From Ceratodon purpureus (taxonomy: Eukaryota; Streptophyta; Bryopsida; Pseudoditrichales; Ditrichaceae): a DNA stretch of 64,000 nt. Made by a program: the position numbers and the translations under genes. The notes beneath the pieces are model-generated. The model saw only the letters and a list, made by a program, of their open reading frames with translations. It ran no database searches and had not been told where the DNA came from. Each line of letters begins with the position of its first letter. Position 1 is the stretch's first letter. The stretch lies in contig CM026429.1 of NCBI GenBank assembly GCA_014871385.1, positions 3,125,799-3,189,798 of the forward strand, given 5' to 3'. Of the stretch, positions 32,868 to 43,215 are shown in pieces.

Positions 32868-33640
32868 CAATCGTTCTTCTTCAAAACTGATACCAAATCT
32901 TCACAGCCCGTCTCTGTTTCTTATCGCAGTCACCTGCTCCTCCACAGGCTTGGGAGACAGAGCTTCTCTACGCAAGATCACAAACCTACGTCCAAATTAC
33001 AATGCTAATTCTTCTCGCAAAAATCCCTGTAAACTTCCTCAAAAAGATTATGATACTATCTGTACACTATGCTATCTGTACACTATGTCGATGAAGTCTA
33101 AATCTCCGTAAAGCCTCCTTAAACTAATTTGTATCGTAGCAAAACTAGTTTTGGCTTCTGTATTGCTTAACAATTTCTGTCAAGACAATCAGATTCCGCT
33201 GACATTCTTCTGTCCATACTCCCGTGTGCATAGCCTCTCTCCAAGGTCGCACAAGATCATCGAACATAGGGACATGCGGTCTATAATGCCAAAAAGAATT
33301 AAGCCGCCTGATGATGGTGGAAACAGAAACCCTAGTAGGAAAAATTTTCCGACCAGAACAGCTTCGCACGTTACTGTCTCGCTCACAGCAACGGCACGTC
33401 ATCGTTCTATCTGTTCTGAAAGATGACCACAAAAGACTGTAGACTGGATCAAAATTTATCTACAATGTACAATTCTTGGACAAACCCTAGCAGATCAAGA
33501 AAAATCTCTCTCGACTCTAGCTTCCTTCTACATTCACAAACTAATTCTAAACCCCGAACTCTCGGCTGATACGCGTTGTATGCTCCAGTACTCCGATCAC
33601 TTCAAACCGCGCAGCTTCAAGCGGGTGTGGGCCCATAACC
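32868..33640 (-). other. 5' leader of the Copia element
   Basis: About 0.77 kb between the 5' LTR and gag, without a convincing gene. It would hold packaging and dimerisation signals by analogy with other LTR elements; none is identified here. Confidence 0.6.
33626..33640 (-). other. Primer binding site matching the initiator tRNA-Met anticodon arm
   Basis: In element orientation the bases directly after the 5' LTR read GGTTATGGGCCCAC, the complement of the GUGGGCCCAUAACC part of the plant initiator tRNA-Met anticodon stem-loop. The usual plant Copia site (TGGTATCAGAGC, complementary to the tRNA 3' end) is absent. This matches the half-tRNA priming known for Drosophila copia and yeast Ty5. 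Confidence 0.75.
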
Positions 33641-33942
33641 TAAGAAATTACTCGAAGTAGAACAGAGCATTGTACACATATATACATATGTCACCGAGAA
33701 CAGAAGCTTGAAGTATTTATTAAAGATCTGCTAATACACTGTGCATGAATAGCACTCCCTGATCTTCTCGCTCATACAGTACACCTTCGGCAGCTGCTCC
33801 CATGCACTCCCTACACCAGTGACTCGTAACGACAAAGACAAAACTAATCAACAAAAGAACGGAGATATACCCGGCCATGGCCACAGGATGAAACCCCAGT
33901 CACTGACAGAAAAGAGTAACGAATGTTTCAATACATCCAACA
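33641..33942 (-). repeat. 5' LTR of the Copia element
   Basis: 302 bp, same sequence as 28079-28380. It would contain the promoter; transcription would run leftwards towards the GT47 gene. Confidence 0.95.
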
Positions 33943-36329
33943 GTTGAGCTCATCGCAAGCATTGCAAGTTGTACTACTAATTGCAGCGATTGCACTCAAT
34001 CCAAATTATAGATTCTTTACTAGGAAATCTAGTGGGTGATCTTAGCTGACTCTAACATAACAATTCTTTCAGCCCATTGACATGGATACTGCAGCTTTCA
34101 CAACCCGGGAGGCCGTGACCCCTCCTGGTAATCTTATAAATACCCCGCATGACTATCCTTACGATTTAGTCAAAAGGGTCCGTATCTGTACACTCCTCGA
34201 ACGATTACCGAGAGGGGCAACGCCCTCCCGAGCTCCGTGTGTTATACTGATAACGGTCCATGAAAATTGAGGTACTAGTTTAGGGGATCTGTGTTTGTAC
34301 ACACATGAATCTAGCGGCACAACGTCCCTTGTAATATTTTCTGCAATGGTAGGAGGTTGCTGGTTGCAGTAAGTCTGACTGACTGGACATGAGAAAATTA
34401 TTGTTCTAGAATGATCTGAAGAGTGCTATAACTCGGTTGATCAGGACATGAATATACGATGAAACTTGCCGTACGTGTGAGTTACGTGACATGGTTGATT
34501 GTGTAATCTTTTCATGACGTCCTTGAGGACTTGTTCTTCTATTTTGTATTTTTCTTGCGATGGATTGGTGTTCGTAACTTCGTAATCCTTGGTGTGTGGA
34601 GCACGTCATAGCATGCTCTGCAATTCTAAAGCCTGACATGCACCATTGATTTAGTACCAAAGAGTCAGTAGGAAGTACATCTTGGATCTCTCTCGCATGG
34701 GCTTCAGGAAAACAATTGAAGTGCTTGAGTTCTGTTGAGAGAAGTGACTTTGGCATAATGTAAATTAAGACGATCTGGATTAGGGATAATGAGTTGTTCT
34801 TGGTTATGAAATATATCACAAAAATCTGCAATGAGATTTGTTTCACTTTCTAAGTACCAACAATTGAAAGACACGTGATTGTCTTCAATTATTTACAGTT
34901 TTGTACTAAAAAAGTCCTCAGTAAATTATCATATGAATTTTCACAAGAATTTAGTAAATGAAAAAAAGTAATCATGAATTAAAACATTACAAATCTCTTG
35001 ACCTTTGTATAATTTTCAAATGACAATTTTAAGACTGATATTTTTTTTCGCTAGGTTATGTAAACTAATATAAGAATCCAAATAAAATTTAAGTATGTTC
35101 CACAATCTAATTTTAATATCTACAATTTTAGTAAATTTCACCTCGAAGAAATTTGAAAAAAATTACATCAAGATTGTTCTAGGAGTAAAAATATGATTCA
35201 AAGATCTGATGATGGTACTCACATATTTTAGTAAATTTTTTACAATAAAAATTTAAAACTTGTGGTGAATTTTACAATCAAATGCTTCTATATTCATGAA
35301 ATGAAAATTTGGTGATTATATTGAAGATCCTGAAAAATGATATGGATCATTTTTCGCATCATTTGTTTCATTTTTTTTTTTTCAAACATCAAAAGTTGCA
35401 TAATATTACACTAATTTGGTTTTATAACCCTTGAATATGTAAGGATTTAATAAGATGAAATGGAAACAAATTTGGAATATATTACATGCCGATTTTCTGT
35501 ATTATCCAATGAAATTTAACACCAATAAATCCAATGCCATTTTCAAGAAATTTGTTTATTTTTGAAAGTTTTAATCTCTTAGAAACATGAAAGGATGTTC
35601 ATCATCACTAGTTCTATTAAAAATATACATAGTCAAAAGTGTCTACTCTTGAAAAGGGGGAGTAAATCTTTACTTCGATACCTTTGTCCTCTGGGCTTTG
35701 GATTGGGGGTAGATCAAACAGACACTTAATTCACGTCGGTCCCCCTCCGGCGACTGAAGTTTCTCCCTCTCTTTATACATAGTCTAGTACGTTTTTTTGA
35801 AGGAATTACTTTTTAATATTCATTGATTGCATATTTAAGTGTTCTTGGTCATATGGTTTTATTATCCAACATAATTTCAAATGAGCATAAATTACAAAAA
35901 CATGCACCTTGATATAATTTTACGGAACATCACTTTTCTATATTTGAAAATATATAAGGAATATTTCATTTTAGCTTATATGAATAAATTACATAAATAT
36001 GAAATTTGTGATACAATATAAGTAGAAGTTGATTTTTGAAGTCCGTTCATCTGTAAGAATGAATAGTAGATATTTAATTCTAGTATTGTAGAAGTAATAC
36101 AACATTTTGAAATCTATATAGATGCAAAATACACCAAAATCTTAATGAATACTCAATAACAAATCACATTTATAATTTATATATGGTAATAAGTATCAGC
36201 TCTCAAAACAAATCCAACTTATGGTTATGACAAAAATTATCTACGATTCATTACATATCCATAAATCTAATGCTTTAAAGAATTTGTAAAATCTAGCTAC
36301 AAGGAATAAATATCTTTTTCGGCTACTAA
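33943..36329. other. GT47 downstream flank and AT-rich spacer
   Basis: 33943 to about 34.85 kb has moderate GC and is probably the original GT47 downstream DNA. From 34.85 to 36.3 kb it is very AT-rich, apart from a small GC-richer patch at about 35650-35775. No gene supported. Confidence 0.4.
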
Positions 36330-36650
36330 TGCAATCTCTCCAAAGTGGATTGCCATCGGGGCTAACATCTCCATAGTGGGGTGCCAGCGCCCCACCTGCC
36401 CGACTTCAATTTTTTTCAGCATCAGCCCTCTCCTCCCGCCTCCCCAGTCCCGTGCGAGGCAAGCCCTTGCAACCCTGCAGAACTTGTTCCAGCTCTCATC
36501 ACCGATTTCTTTGATCCAATGCCCACCTCAAAACCATTTCTGCATAGAGTTTTCTCACAAATTTCGACAAATGTGCATAACTCTCTCCGTCGCTCCCCCC
36601 GCCTCTAAGAAATCCCATACATATATCAAAATGTGTGGGAGATTGCTTCG
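36330..36650. other. Isolated GC-rich patch, unrecognised
   Basis: About 300 bases of GC-rich sequence with sharp edges in AT-rich surroundings. Open frames exist on both strands but none looks like a known protein. It may be a captured fragment or the inside of a small transposon. Confidence 0.3.
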
Positions 36651-37364
36651 ACCTAGGTTGAGGGCATATAATACATATCTCCATATATTAAGCATAAGGT
36701 ATTCTAACAACTACGCACAATATTTAAAATTTGTGGTTAAGTATTCATAATTTATTCATGTTGTATTCACATTAAAAAAAAAAAATTATGTAACATTCTT
36801 ATATATTTTTATATAAATTTTACAAAAATGATATCGTGAAAAAAATTATGCTAAATTTGTAAGTAGTTCACAATAAATTATAGTCAAGAAGATTGACCAT
36901 AATTAAAATGTTGCTTTCATAAGCTACATCAACTTTCAAATTCCCATTAATTATTTCAAGAAAGCTTAATTTATATAGATCTCAAAATGTGTTTTTCATG
37001 CACAATCTCTAGATAGTAATTTCATGTGCAAAATATCACCAAACTTCAAAATTTATTTTAAAATCAAAGATGCTCACAAATTTTCCATTGCACATATTAG
37101 TTATATCCTTTCTTCACTTCTTTTAATTTGCAATATATGAAAAAAAACTCCAATTCTATTCCAAAATCAAAGGATTATCACAATTCTTCTACAACACATA
37201 GTCATTTCTTCTCTCCACTACTGTATTGACCTTACATATGTTACAATTATCAATATATCTTAAAAACCCTGAGAAATATAATTTTTTTCTGCTTAAAATG
37301 AGTCACAAGCACGTGAGTTGGACGCTATGAAGGTAGTTGTGACCCACTTCCTTCTCCATCTTCT
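36651..37364. other. AT-rich spacer, no gene seen
   Basis: No coding signal or repeat structure that I can support. Confidence 0.4.
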
Positions 37365-37673
37365 TCAACTACACGTTCTTTTTCTATGTTTCATCCGTGT
37401 TTGGTTTATATTTACTTGAATCATGGCTATAAATCCCCATACATGCATATCAACACTGGAGGATCTTTTAATGATAAATGGCTCTGAAAGAGATGTTAGA
37501 AACGTTTCCACAACATTTGCTTTGTGTATCACTTTTTCTTCCGTATATATTTCTACTGAAGATCTCAATCCTTGAATCCTGGTCTCCGCTTTCAACAAAA
37601 CCTTCAGCAATCTTCTCCTAGGATCATTATTTTCACCACACTCTATAGTTGTGTCTACATTTGAAGAATCCAT
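37365..37673 (-). pseudogene. C-terminal remnant of the MULE protein
   Basis: Open stretch containing N-D-P-R-R-R-L-L-K-V-L-L-K-A-E-T-R-I-Q-G-L. Same strand as, and directly downstream of, the SWIM finger. No domain is assigned. Confidence 0.35.
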
Positions 37674-37723
37674 ACATATAAAGGAAGGGATTCCACATTA
37701 TAATCATGCTCCACCACATGCAC

Positions 37724-37963
37724 TCATGAGGTTAATGGAGGAATGAAATATCCTTTCACAATTTGTTGAACTCCTAAGATGTGCTTGCAAATTGGCACTC
37801 TAGTTGGACAATCACAAAAATAAGTGTTCAATGAAATACTATACTTGGTGTCTGGTAAATTTTCACTTACCACAGTGTACAACATTAGCTCCAAATTCAC
37901 AACTTCCAATACAACACTTGGATTTGATTGATGAGATTTGAATATGCATTCTTGTCCTTTCAA
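37724..37963 (-). pseudogene. SWIM zinc finger of the MULE transposase
   Basis: Contains C-D-C-x6-C-K-H (FCDCPTRVPICKHILGVQ), the C-x-C-x(n)-C-x-H SWIM signature that follows the transposase core in many MuDR-like and FAR1-type proteins. Confidence 0.7.
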
Positions 37964-38577
37964 GAATCGGCAATGCTCTTTATCATTGCCTCTTTGAGAG
38001 TACCTGTGAGAGTCACGTATACATTACATCAAATTTTATAAGAACATTGAAGAAACCCAAAAAAAAATGTCTTTTGTTATAAATATAGCAAAAAACATTT
38101 ACTTTGAAAACACTTACTTATAAGTTGTACCATTTGAAAATGGTCTATCAAAGTGTGCCCTCCAATACAACTTCCATTTTTAGTGCTACCAACAATAGCA
38201 ATTATGAGATCTCTTAAGGCACAATTCACCTTTCCCTGTATTAGAGTATATTTAATCCACTCCTAATGCCTTTCTATATGGTTGGTCGTATCCATACCAC
38301 CATAAAAAAAAGCTGCCCAAATTATGGCAATAGTTTCTTCCACTAAACATTTTCACCTACCAATCCAGCCTCCAGGCTCCATATAGTTTGCCATGCTAAG
38401 TATGTGCTAAAAGTCTTCATAGAATTTTTTGAGATTATCCTCAAAATGCTCTTCTTCGAACAATGCATCAAAATATGTAGGGCTCGCTACAACTTATTCT
38501 TTTCCGGTATAGGAACATGAGTTAAAATGTTTTCACTTCAAGTTTTCATAACATGAAAATGACACAACAAAACCTTG

Positions 38578-39060
38578 TTAGCCACTTGTACCTTTACTCC
38601 ATTCTCGATGCTCGTGACAATCATCAACATTCACTACAAAGGTGCTAATGGAATTCGATAATGTTTTGTCCTTGTCAATGACAGTTCCAGACAATCTTAT
38701 CCCTCCCAAAAATAAAAAAACAGCAGTCAACGCCAACTCCAATGCTATACCCTGATGCCCTTGCTTCTTGTCCTTCGTGCACAACATATAGAACACATGC
38801 ACTTCCTTTCCATTCTGGTTTGGCACAATTGCAGCATATAATGAAAAATCATATTGATTAGTCTTGAAAGTAGAGTCCATGGCCCAAGAGTTACCGGGTG
38901 AGAATCTTCTGCCAACATCTTTCATCCAGTCATTTTGAATGACTACCAGAAATGGCCATTTCTTCACATCCTTGTGTTTTGGTGCATAAGGTTGATAAAA
39001 AATAACCTTCCTCTATGTTTGCAATCTCTTGATTTCCACTTGAGCAACATCCCAATCATC
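38578..39060 (-). pseudogene. MULE transposase core
   Basis: Reads W-A-M-D-S-T-F-K-T-N-Q-Y-D-F-S-L-Y-A-A-I-V-P-N, then V-F-Y-M-L-C-T-K-D and a later V-I-D-K-D-K-T. The DSTFKTN and VIDKDKT strings are the regions of the first two catalytic aspartates in MULE transposases. One stop lies upstream near 39.0 kb and the frame ends early at 38578. Confidence 0.75.
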
Positions 39061-39109
39061 CTTGCATAAGGCACCTACAAAACATACAATAAATTCAACA
39101 AAGATTACT

Positions 39110-39526
39110 TCACAGATTAAAAATACAATACAATTTGTTGAGTGACAATATACCATTAAATAAAATTGAGTAAGTGGAAGAGAACTTACCATTTACTCTC
39201 ATATTGTGCTTCATTTGCTTTACTTCTTTCGGTATAATGAAAAATCCATAAATCACACGTTCCAAATTTCCAACCATAACTTGTATTTTCTTTGCATCAT
39301 GTTTGGATGCAGGAAACACTATAGATGTTGAAACCATTCTCATCAAGTTTTCTCTGGCTATAGTTGTAACATGTAGATGCGCAAGCAAGAATAATATATC
39401 ACCTTTAGAACCTGGTACTTGTCCAATGTGCCTAGTACGTACGGAAATAGTGGCAATCTTTCCCATGAATGATGCATTATCTTCTTCATCTATAATTGGT
39501 ATATAATTTTCAACTGGAAAGACCAA
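39110..39526 (-). pseudogene. Middle fragment of the MULE protein
   Basis: 138 open codons upstream of the core and directly after the inserted MITE. Assigned by strand and position; no motif recognised. Confidence 0.4.
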
Positions 39527-39539
39527 TCCCGCAATCTAC

Positions 39540-39866
39540 CATTAAAAGAAAAATGAGATCACAAAGGGGCCCTCTAAGACAGCTCATAGTAGGTGAACTG
39601 TTGCCCACACATTCCTCCCCATAAAAGCATTGGTGCATGTTGCTGCCCGTTGACAGGGTTAGAGTCTACAGTGCTGGCAGTAATAGCAGTGTTGGCAGCG
39701 TTGGCAGCGTTGATTGACTTGACCCCTCGCTGGACCCACAAAACTTAATTGTTGTCAGCCACAGGGCACCATTGGTGCTACCATCAAAAGTGCATGGTTT
39801 AGGGTCAAACTTTTTTGCACGTGTGAATGTCAAAGGCCCCTTTGAGACTACAAATTTCTCCTAATG
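39540..39866. mobile_element. CATTAGG-family MITE, copy 2 (327 bp), inside the MULE relic
   Basis: The left end reads CATTAAAAGAAAAATGAGAT followed by CACAAAGGGGCC; the right end in reverse begins CATTAGGAG and contains CAAAGGGGCC. It shares with copy 1 the CTCTAAGACAGC/CTTCTAAGACAACC text after the left TIR, inner GTTGGCAGCGTTGGCAGCG text, and ACCATCAAAAGTGCA near the right end. It is shorter than copy 1 by internal deletion and more diverged. Confidence 0.75.
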
Positions 39867-40039
39867 TCTTTTTGTCCTCTCTACCGTCCATATCTTGAGA
39901 AGATCTCAATGTAGGTATCTTCATATGAGGTCAACTTTTGTTTCCGCTCCTATGACAACAGTAATACTAGACAATGTGATTTTTAAACATATTGGTATGA
40001 CTCAACCTCCGTAAAACAACATATTTTGTACGTATTTCA

Positions 40040-40888
40040 TCAAGGGTGATATTTAAAAGGTCACAAGGAACTTCATATATTTCATCCTTCAGCTTGGATT
40101 CCTTGCAAGTGGAACAAGAATCAACACAATCCTCTACATACTTGATCTCGATTCCTCCAACTCTGAAATCCTTTGTCCACTGTGCACAAATTGCATCAAG
40201 TGTAGATGATAGGCTTAAATGTCTGCCATTTCTATCAACATGAGACTTTTCTACTATTGAACACCAAAGTTCAATAGGAGGAATTTACTTTTCTTTAGGT
40301 CTTACTTTATAGGAGACAAATCTAAATTGTCATTGACATTTATCACCTTGAGATTGTTTTGAAATTTTTTCCATCACTCAATGGTATGGAACACATCATT
40401 GACATCTACACAACGGCCGTAACTCTTAGAAAGAACGCAAAAACTAACATCTACTGCACAAATTTGTTCAAACGTAAGAAACACTTGTTTATTTAAACAC
40501 TCGATCATGAGATTCAAACTTGTAAGTGTAAAATGAACAAATTTTGGAAAAGTCACAACAAAAACATGCTCAAAGGAAGAAAGAGAAGGCTTATCTGAAG
40601 AGAAGTCAATGTTGCCACTTGAAGAGTTTAAAGCTTCATTGAAATTTCCTCTATTCCCTCATGAATTCCATCATTGCAATCAGTTTCAGATTTATAATCT
40701 GAATCGTTGAAATATGTCTCACCATAAGTTGTAGTGAAATCAAAAGCATTAGAACTCCTTTGATTACCTCCAAGGACTTCCTCCACCTCTGCACCATACT
40801 CCAACTCCTCTTCCAAATCAGAAGGATTGGAAAAATTATCCTCTTCAAATGAACTTCCTTTCTCCATGCTTAATGTCCAAATCTTCAA
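40040..40888 (-). pseudogene. N-terminal part of the MULE protein
   Basis: Three open pieces: 40888-40628 is strongly acidic (D/E-rich), 40556-40374 has scattered cysteines, and about 40256-40040 includes E-D-C-V-D-S-C-S-T-C-K-E. Assigned by strand and order only. Confidence 0.4.
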
Positions 40889-41634
40889 AAAGTAGTCAAA
40901 ACTCTACTCTATTGAGACATTTGAGAATAATATGCACTATACTAAACCTTAAACCTGCGAACAATAAGAAAAAGCAATTTAAATGTGTTTAAAAGCACAA
41001 GCCTCAATCCTAAATTGTCCAACCTTTAAATTCTAAATCCTAAACATATTAAAATAAACAAGAATGATGGAAAGTACAATGTAAAGTGAACTTTCATAAA
41101 ATGAGAATGACACAACAAAAAGTATGAGCATGTGTGAGAGAGGAAAATGATACAATTGAGAGAGATTAGTTAAAATTTGAGAGAGAGAGAGAGGGAGTCT
41201 CTCTCACGAACAAGGAGTGCAACACTTAGCATAATCCAAGAGAAGTCACACTTTGAAAGAAATAGAAGGTCTATGTCCCTGGTTTTATTCCCAGGACGAA
41301 GGGAACAAGTTGGGAACATGTATGAGTGTTGGGGAACGGGTATGGGTGTCAAGGGAACGCGCGAGGGGCAGGGAACAAGGTTCTGCACGGTCCGGGGAGC
41401 TCGCCTCGCACGAAGGCTTCTTGCCGGCAGCTGGCCCAAAAAACTAAGGTCATGTAGGTGGAGCACTGGCGGAGCCCTTAGCCCCGAGGGTGGGCCGCTT
41501 TAATTACAGAATTATTAACTTGTTAATTCTTCTTTGTTAAGACCAACAAACTTAGATCCTCCATCTTCTTGATTTTCTAGTTCACTGTGGACTTCAGCAA
41601 ATGACAACTAAGGGTTAGGTGTGCATAAAATAAT
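40889..41634. other. Spacer with a GA-rich run and GC-rich patch
   Basis: A short (GA)n run at about 41176-41196 is followed by a GC-rich patch at 41310-41500 with no recognisable gene. The patch could include the end of the MULE relic. Confidence 0.35.
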
Positions 41635-42929
41635 TTAGTCTTTTATACTAATATTTTCTACAATCTTCTTCTTCTTCACTTGATGATGAATTTCCAGATT
41701 AATACTTCTATTACAATTGCTTGTTGGTGGTAAAATATCATCGTCACTCTCTTCCGAATTAGAGACAATAATTTCATCATGTGATTCAACTTTTTTATGC
41801 AACCAAAAAAGGTCTTTAATTGGAATTGGCTCTAAAATCTTTTCAATATAAACCCTCGTCCACTTTTCCACATTAAAAAAACATTTTTACATTTTCTTTT
41901 ATAAGAATGAGTTGTTCAACTCTTCTACTCACATTCTCTATGATGTGTGAAAAATCCTTTCATGATTATTACCCAATCTCCCCAATAAAAGTGATTAATC
42001 AAAGTTCAATAATTGCTAAACAAAGAGCCTTTCAAAACTTAGAGCACATATTCCATCCATATGTTACCACAGTATAATAAAAAATAATGTTTTGCTAATT
42101 TTTAGCAAAATTATCTTCTGAAATTGATTTAAGGTGGCAGCAGAACAATGATATATTGCCCAAGTGGAGAGAATTTGGTAATAACTTTTGGTCCATCTTT
42201 GACAACCAAACCTATGTTTTCTAATTGTAAAATAAGGATTTATGTTCTAATTTGAACATGATATTTGCCATTATTAATAAAATTCTTAATATGAATTGTA
42301 TTCCCTCTAACTAGCAGCATGAAAATGACATTTCATCTCTGGACTACTCCCATCAATAACTTGATTTTATCAAATACCAATAAGTACTTTGTATTTGATC
42401 AATAACCATCTTTATGTCCATATGAATAATCAAACATCCACAATGCACTCCTTTCTAATGAACTTGCATTGTTTTTAAAAATGAAACCACTATCTTGACT
42501 TCAATATAAATTCCAGTCCATCTGCTCCTTCATAATTAAATTTCATTTTCCCATTATCACCATTATTGCGCAAAATGACTTTTCTATTGAAATAAAGCCT
42601 CAAACCACCACATGAAACTAGTTAATGATGATTGATCACATCACAAGGAATCATATCAATATATTTCCGTTATTTACCATAACCGGTTTGACAATTGATA
42701 TGGCTCCAATGCTTTTGAAAATGACAGCCTTTTAGAATGTCTCCAACAAAATAGTCTAGTGCACCCATGCCTCCAAACTTCTCCACATGTACTAGTAGCC
42801 AATTTTGTTCTGACTTAGTGGATTTTTGTGGCTAGTTTTCAAGCATTGTGAATGTCAGCTTGAAGTTTTGCTACTTCATATCAATGTTGTAATGATTTTC
42901 CATCTTCTCCGCCTACAAAATAAATTTCA
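41635..42929 (-). other. Unassigned coding-like relic
   Basis: - strand pieces include 41871-41635 (E-K-W-T-R-V-Y-I-E-K-I-L-E-P-I-P-I-K-D, then an acidic and a basic stretch) and, near 42.8-42.65 kb, V-E-K-F-G-G-M-G-A-L-D-Y-F-V-G-D-I-L-K-G-C. I do not know the family. Frames are broken. It probably belongs to an old transposon. Confidence 0.3.
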
Positions 42930-43215
42930 TGTTTTATGTCCAAAGAATACACCATTGTCATTTTACAAAGCAAAATGTGTTTATTTGCTATTTGACATTC
43001 AAGAGGATTGTTGATTGAAGTCTTACAAAAATCTTGAATTATGTTTGATTAAAAACAATGTACCGTACTTGGAAAAAATGTTATGGGTCTCTTATTTATC
43101 ATTTCTTTTTTTTGTAATCTTCTTTCCACACAGCTTGAGTTGTGCCATGGTCCTATGCAATTTAGCATTATATGCCATGAAGATTGAGAGTCTAGTATTC
43201 TAAAGTGAATCTAAT
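42930..43215 (-). pseudogene. Copia-type gag (UBN2) fragment, frameshifted
   Basis: The - strand reads M-A-Y-N-A-K-L-H-R-T-M-A-Q-L-K-L-C-G-K-K-I-T, then after a frame change E-M-I-N-K and F-P-S-T-V. This follows the plant Copia gag text Y-N-x-x-L-x-R-x-x-A-Q-L-x-L-C-G-x-x-I-T-x-x-E-M-I-x-K-T-L-x-T-F-P-P-S. It is unrelated to the intact Copia at 28-34 kb in this part. Confidence 0.5.

Larger units (their letters stand above)
28079..33942 (-). mobile_element. Complete Copia LTR retrotransposon, 5864 bp
   Basis: Two 302-bp direct repeats (28079-28380, 33641-33942), identical on reading, bound a single gag-pol frame on the - strand. In element orientation the LTR starts TGTTGGATG and ends TTTCTTA. 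A primer site follows the 5' LTR and a purine-rich tract precedes the 3' LTR. Domain order gag, protease, integrase, RT, RNase H is Copia. Flanking five-mers (ACAAG left, GTTGA right) do not match, so no target duplication is seen. It looks recently inserted and may be competent. Confidence 0.95.
37365..40888 (-). mobile_element. Decayed MuDR-like (MULE) transposon
   Basis: Fragments of one transposase lie in order on the - strand: an acidic N-terminal part (about 40.9-40.0 kb), a middle part (39526-39110), the MULE transposase core (39060-38578) and a SWIM zinc finger (37963-37724), with a C-terminal remnant (37673-37365). Stops and frame changes separate them. A 327-bp MITE interrupts the N-terminal half. 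I did not identify the element's own terminal repeats or 9-bp target duplication. Confidence 0.7.

Noticed and set aside
33620..33640. A tRNA-Met gene fragment
   Set aside because: The match covers only the anticodon arm and sits exactly at the LTR edge, so it is the primer binding site.
34406..34846. 146-codon - strand frame beyond the Copia element
   Set aside because: No family resemblance, mixed composition, no splice or promoter context.
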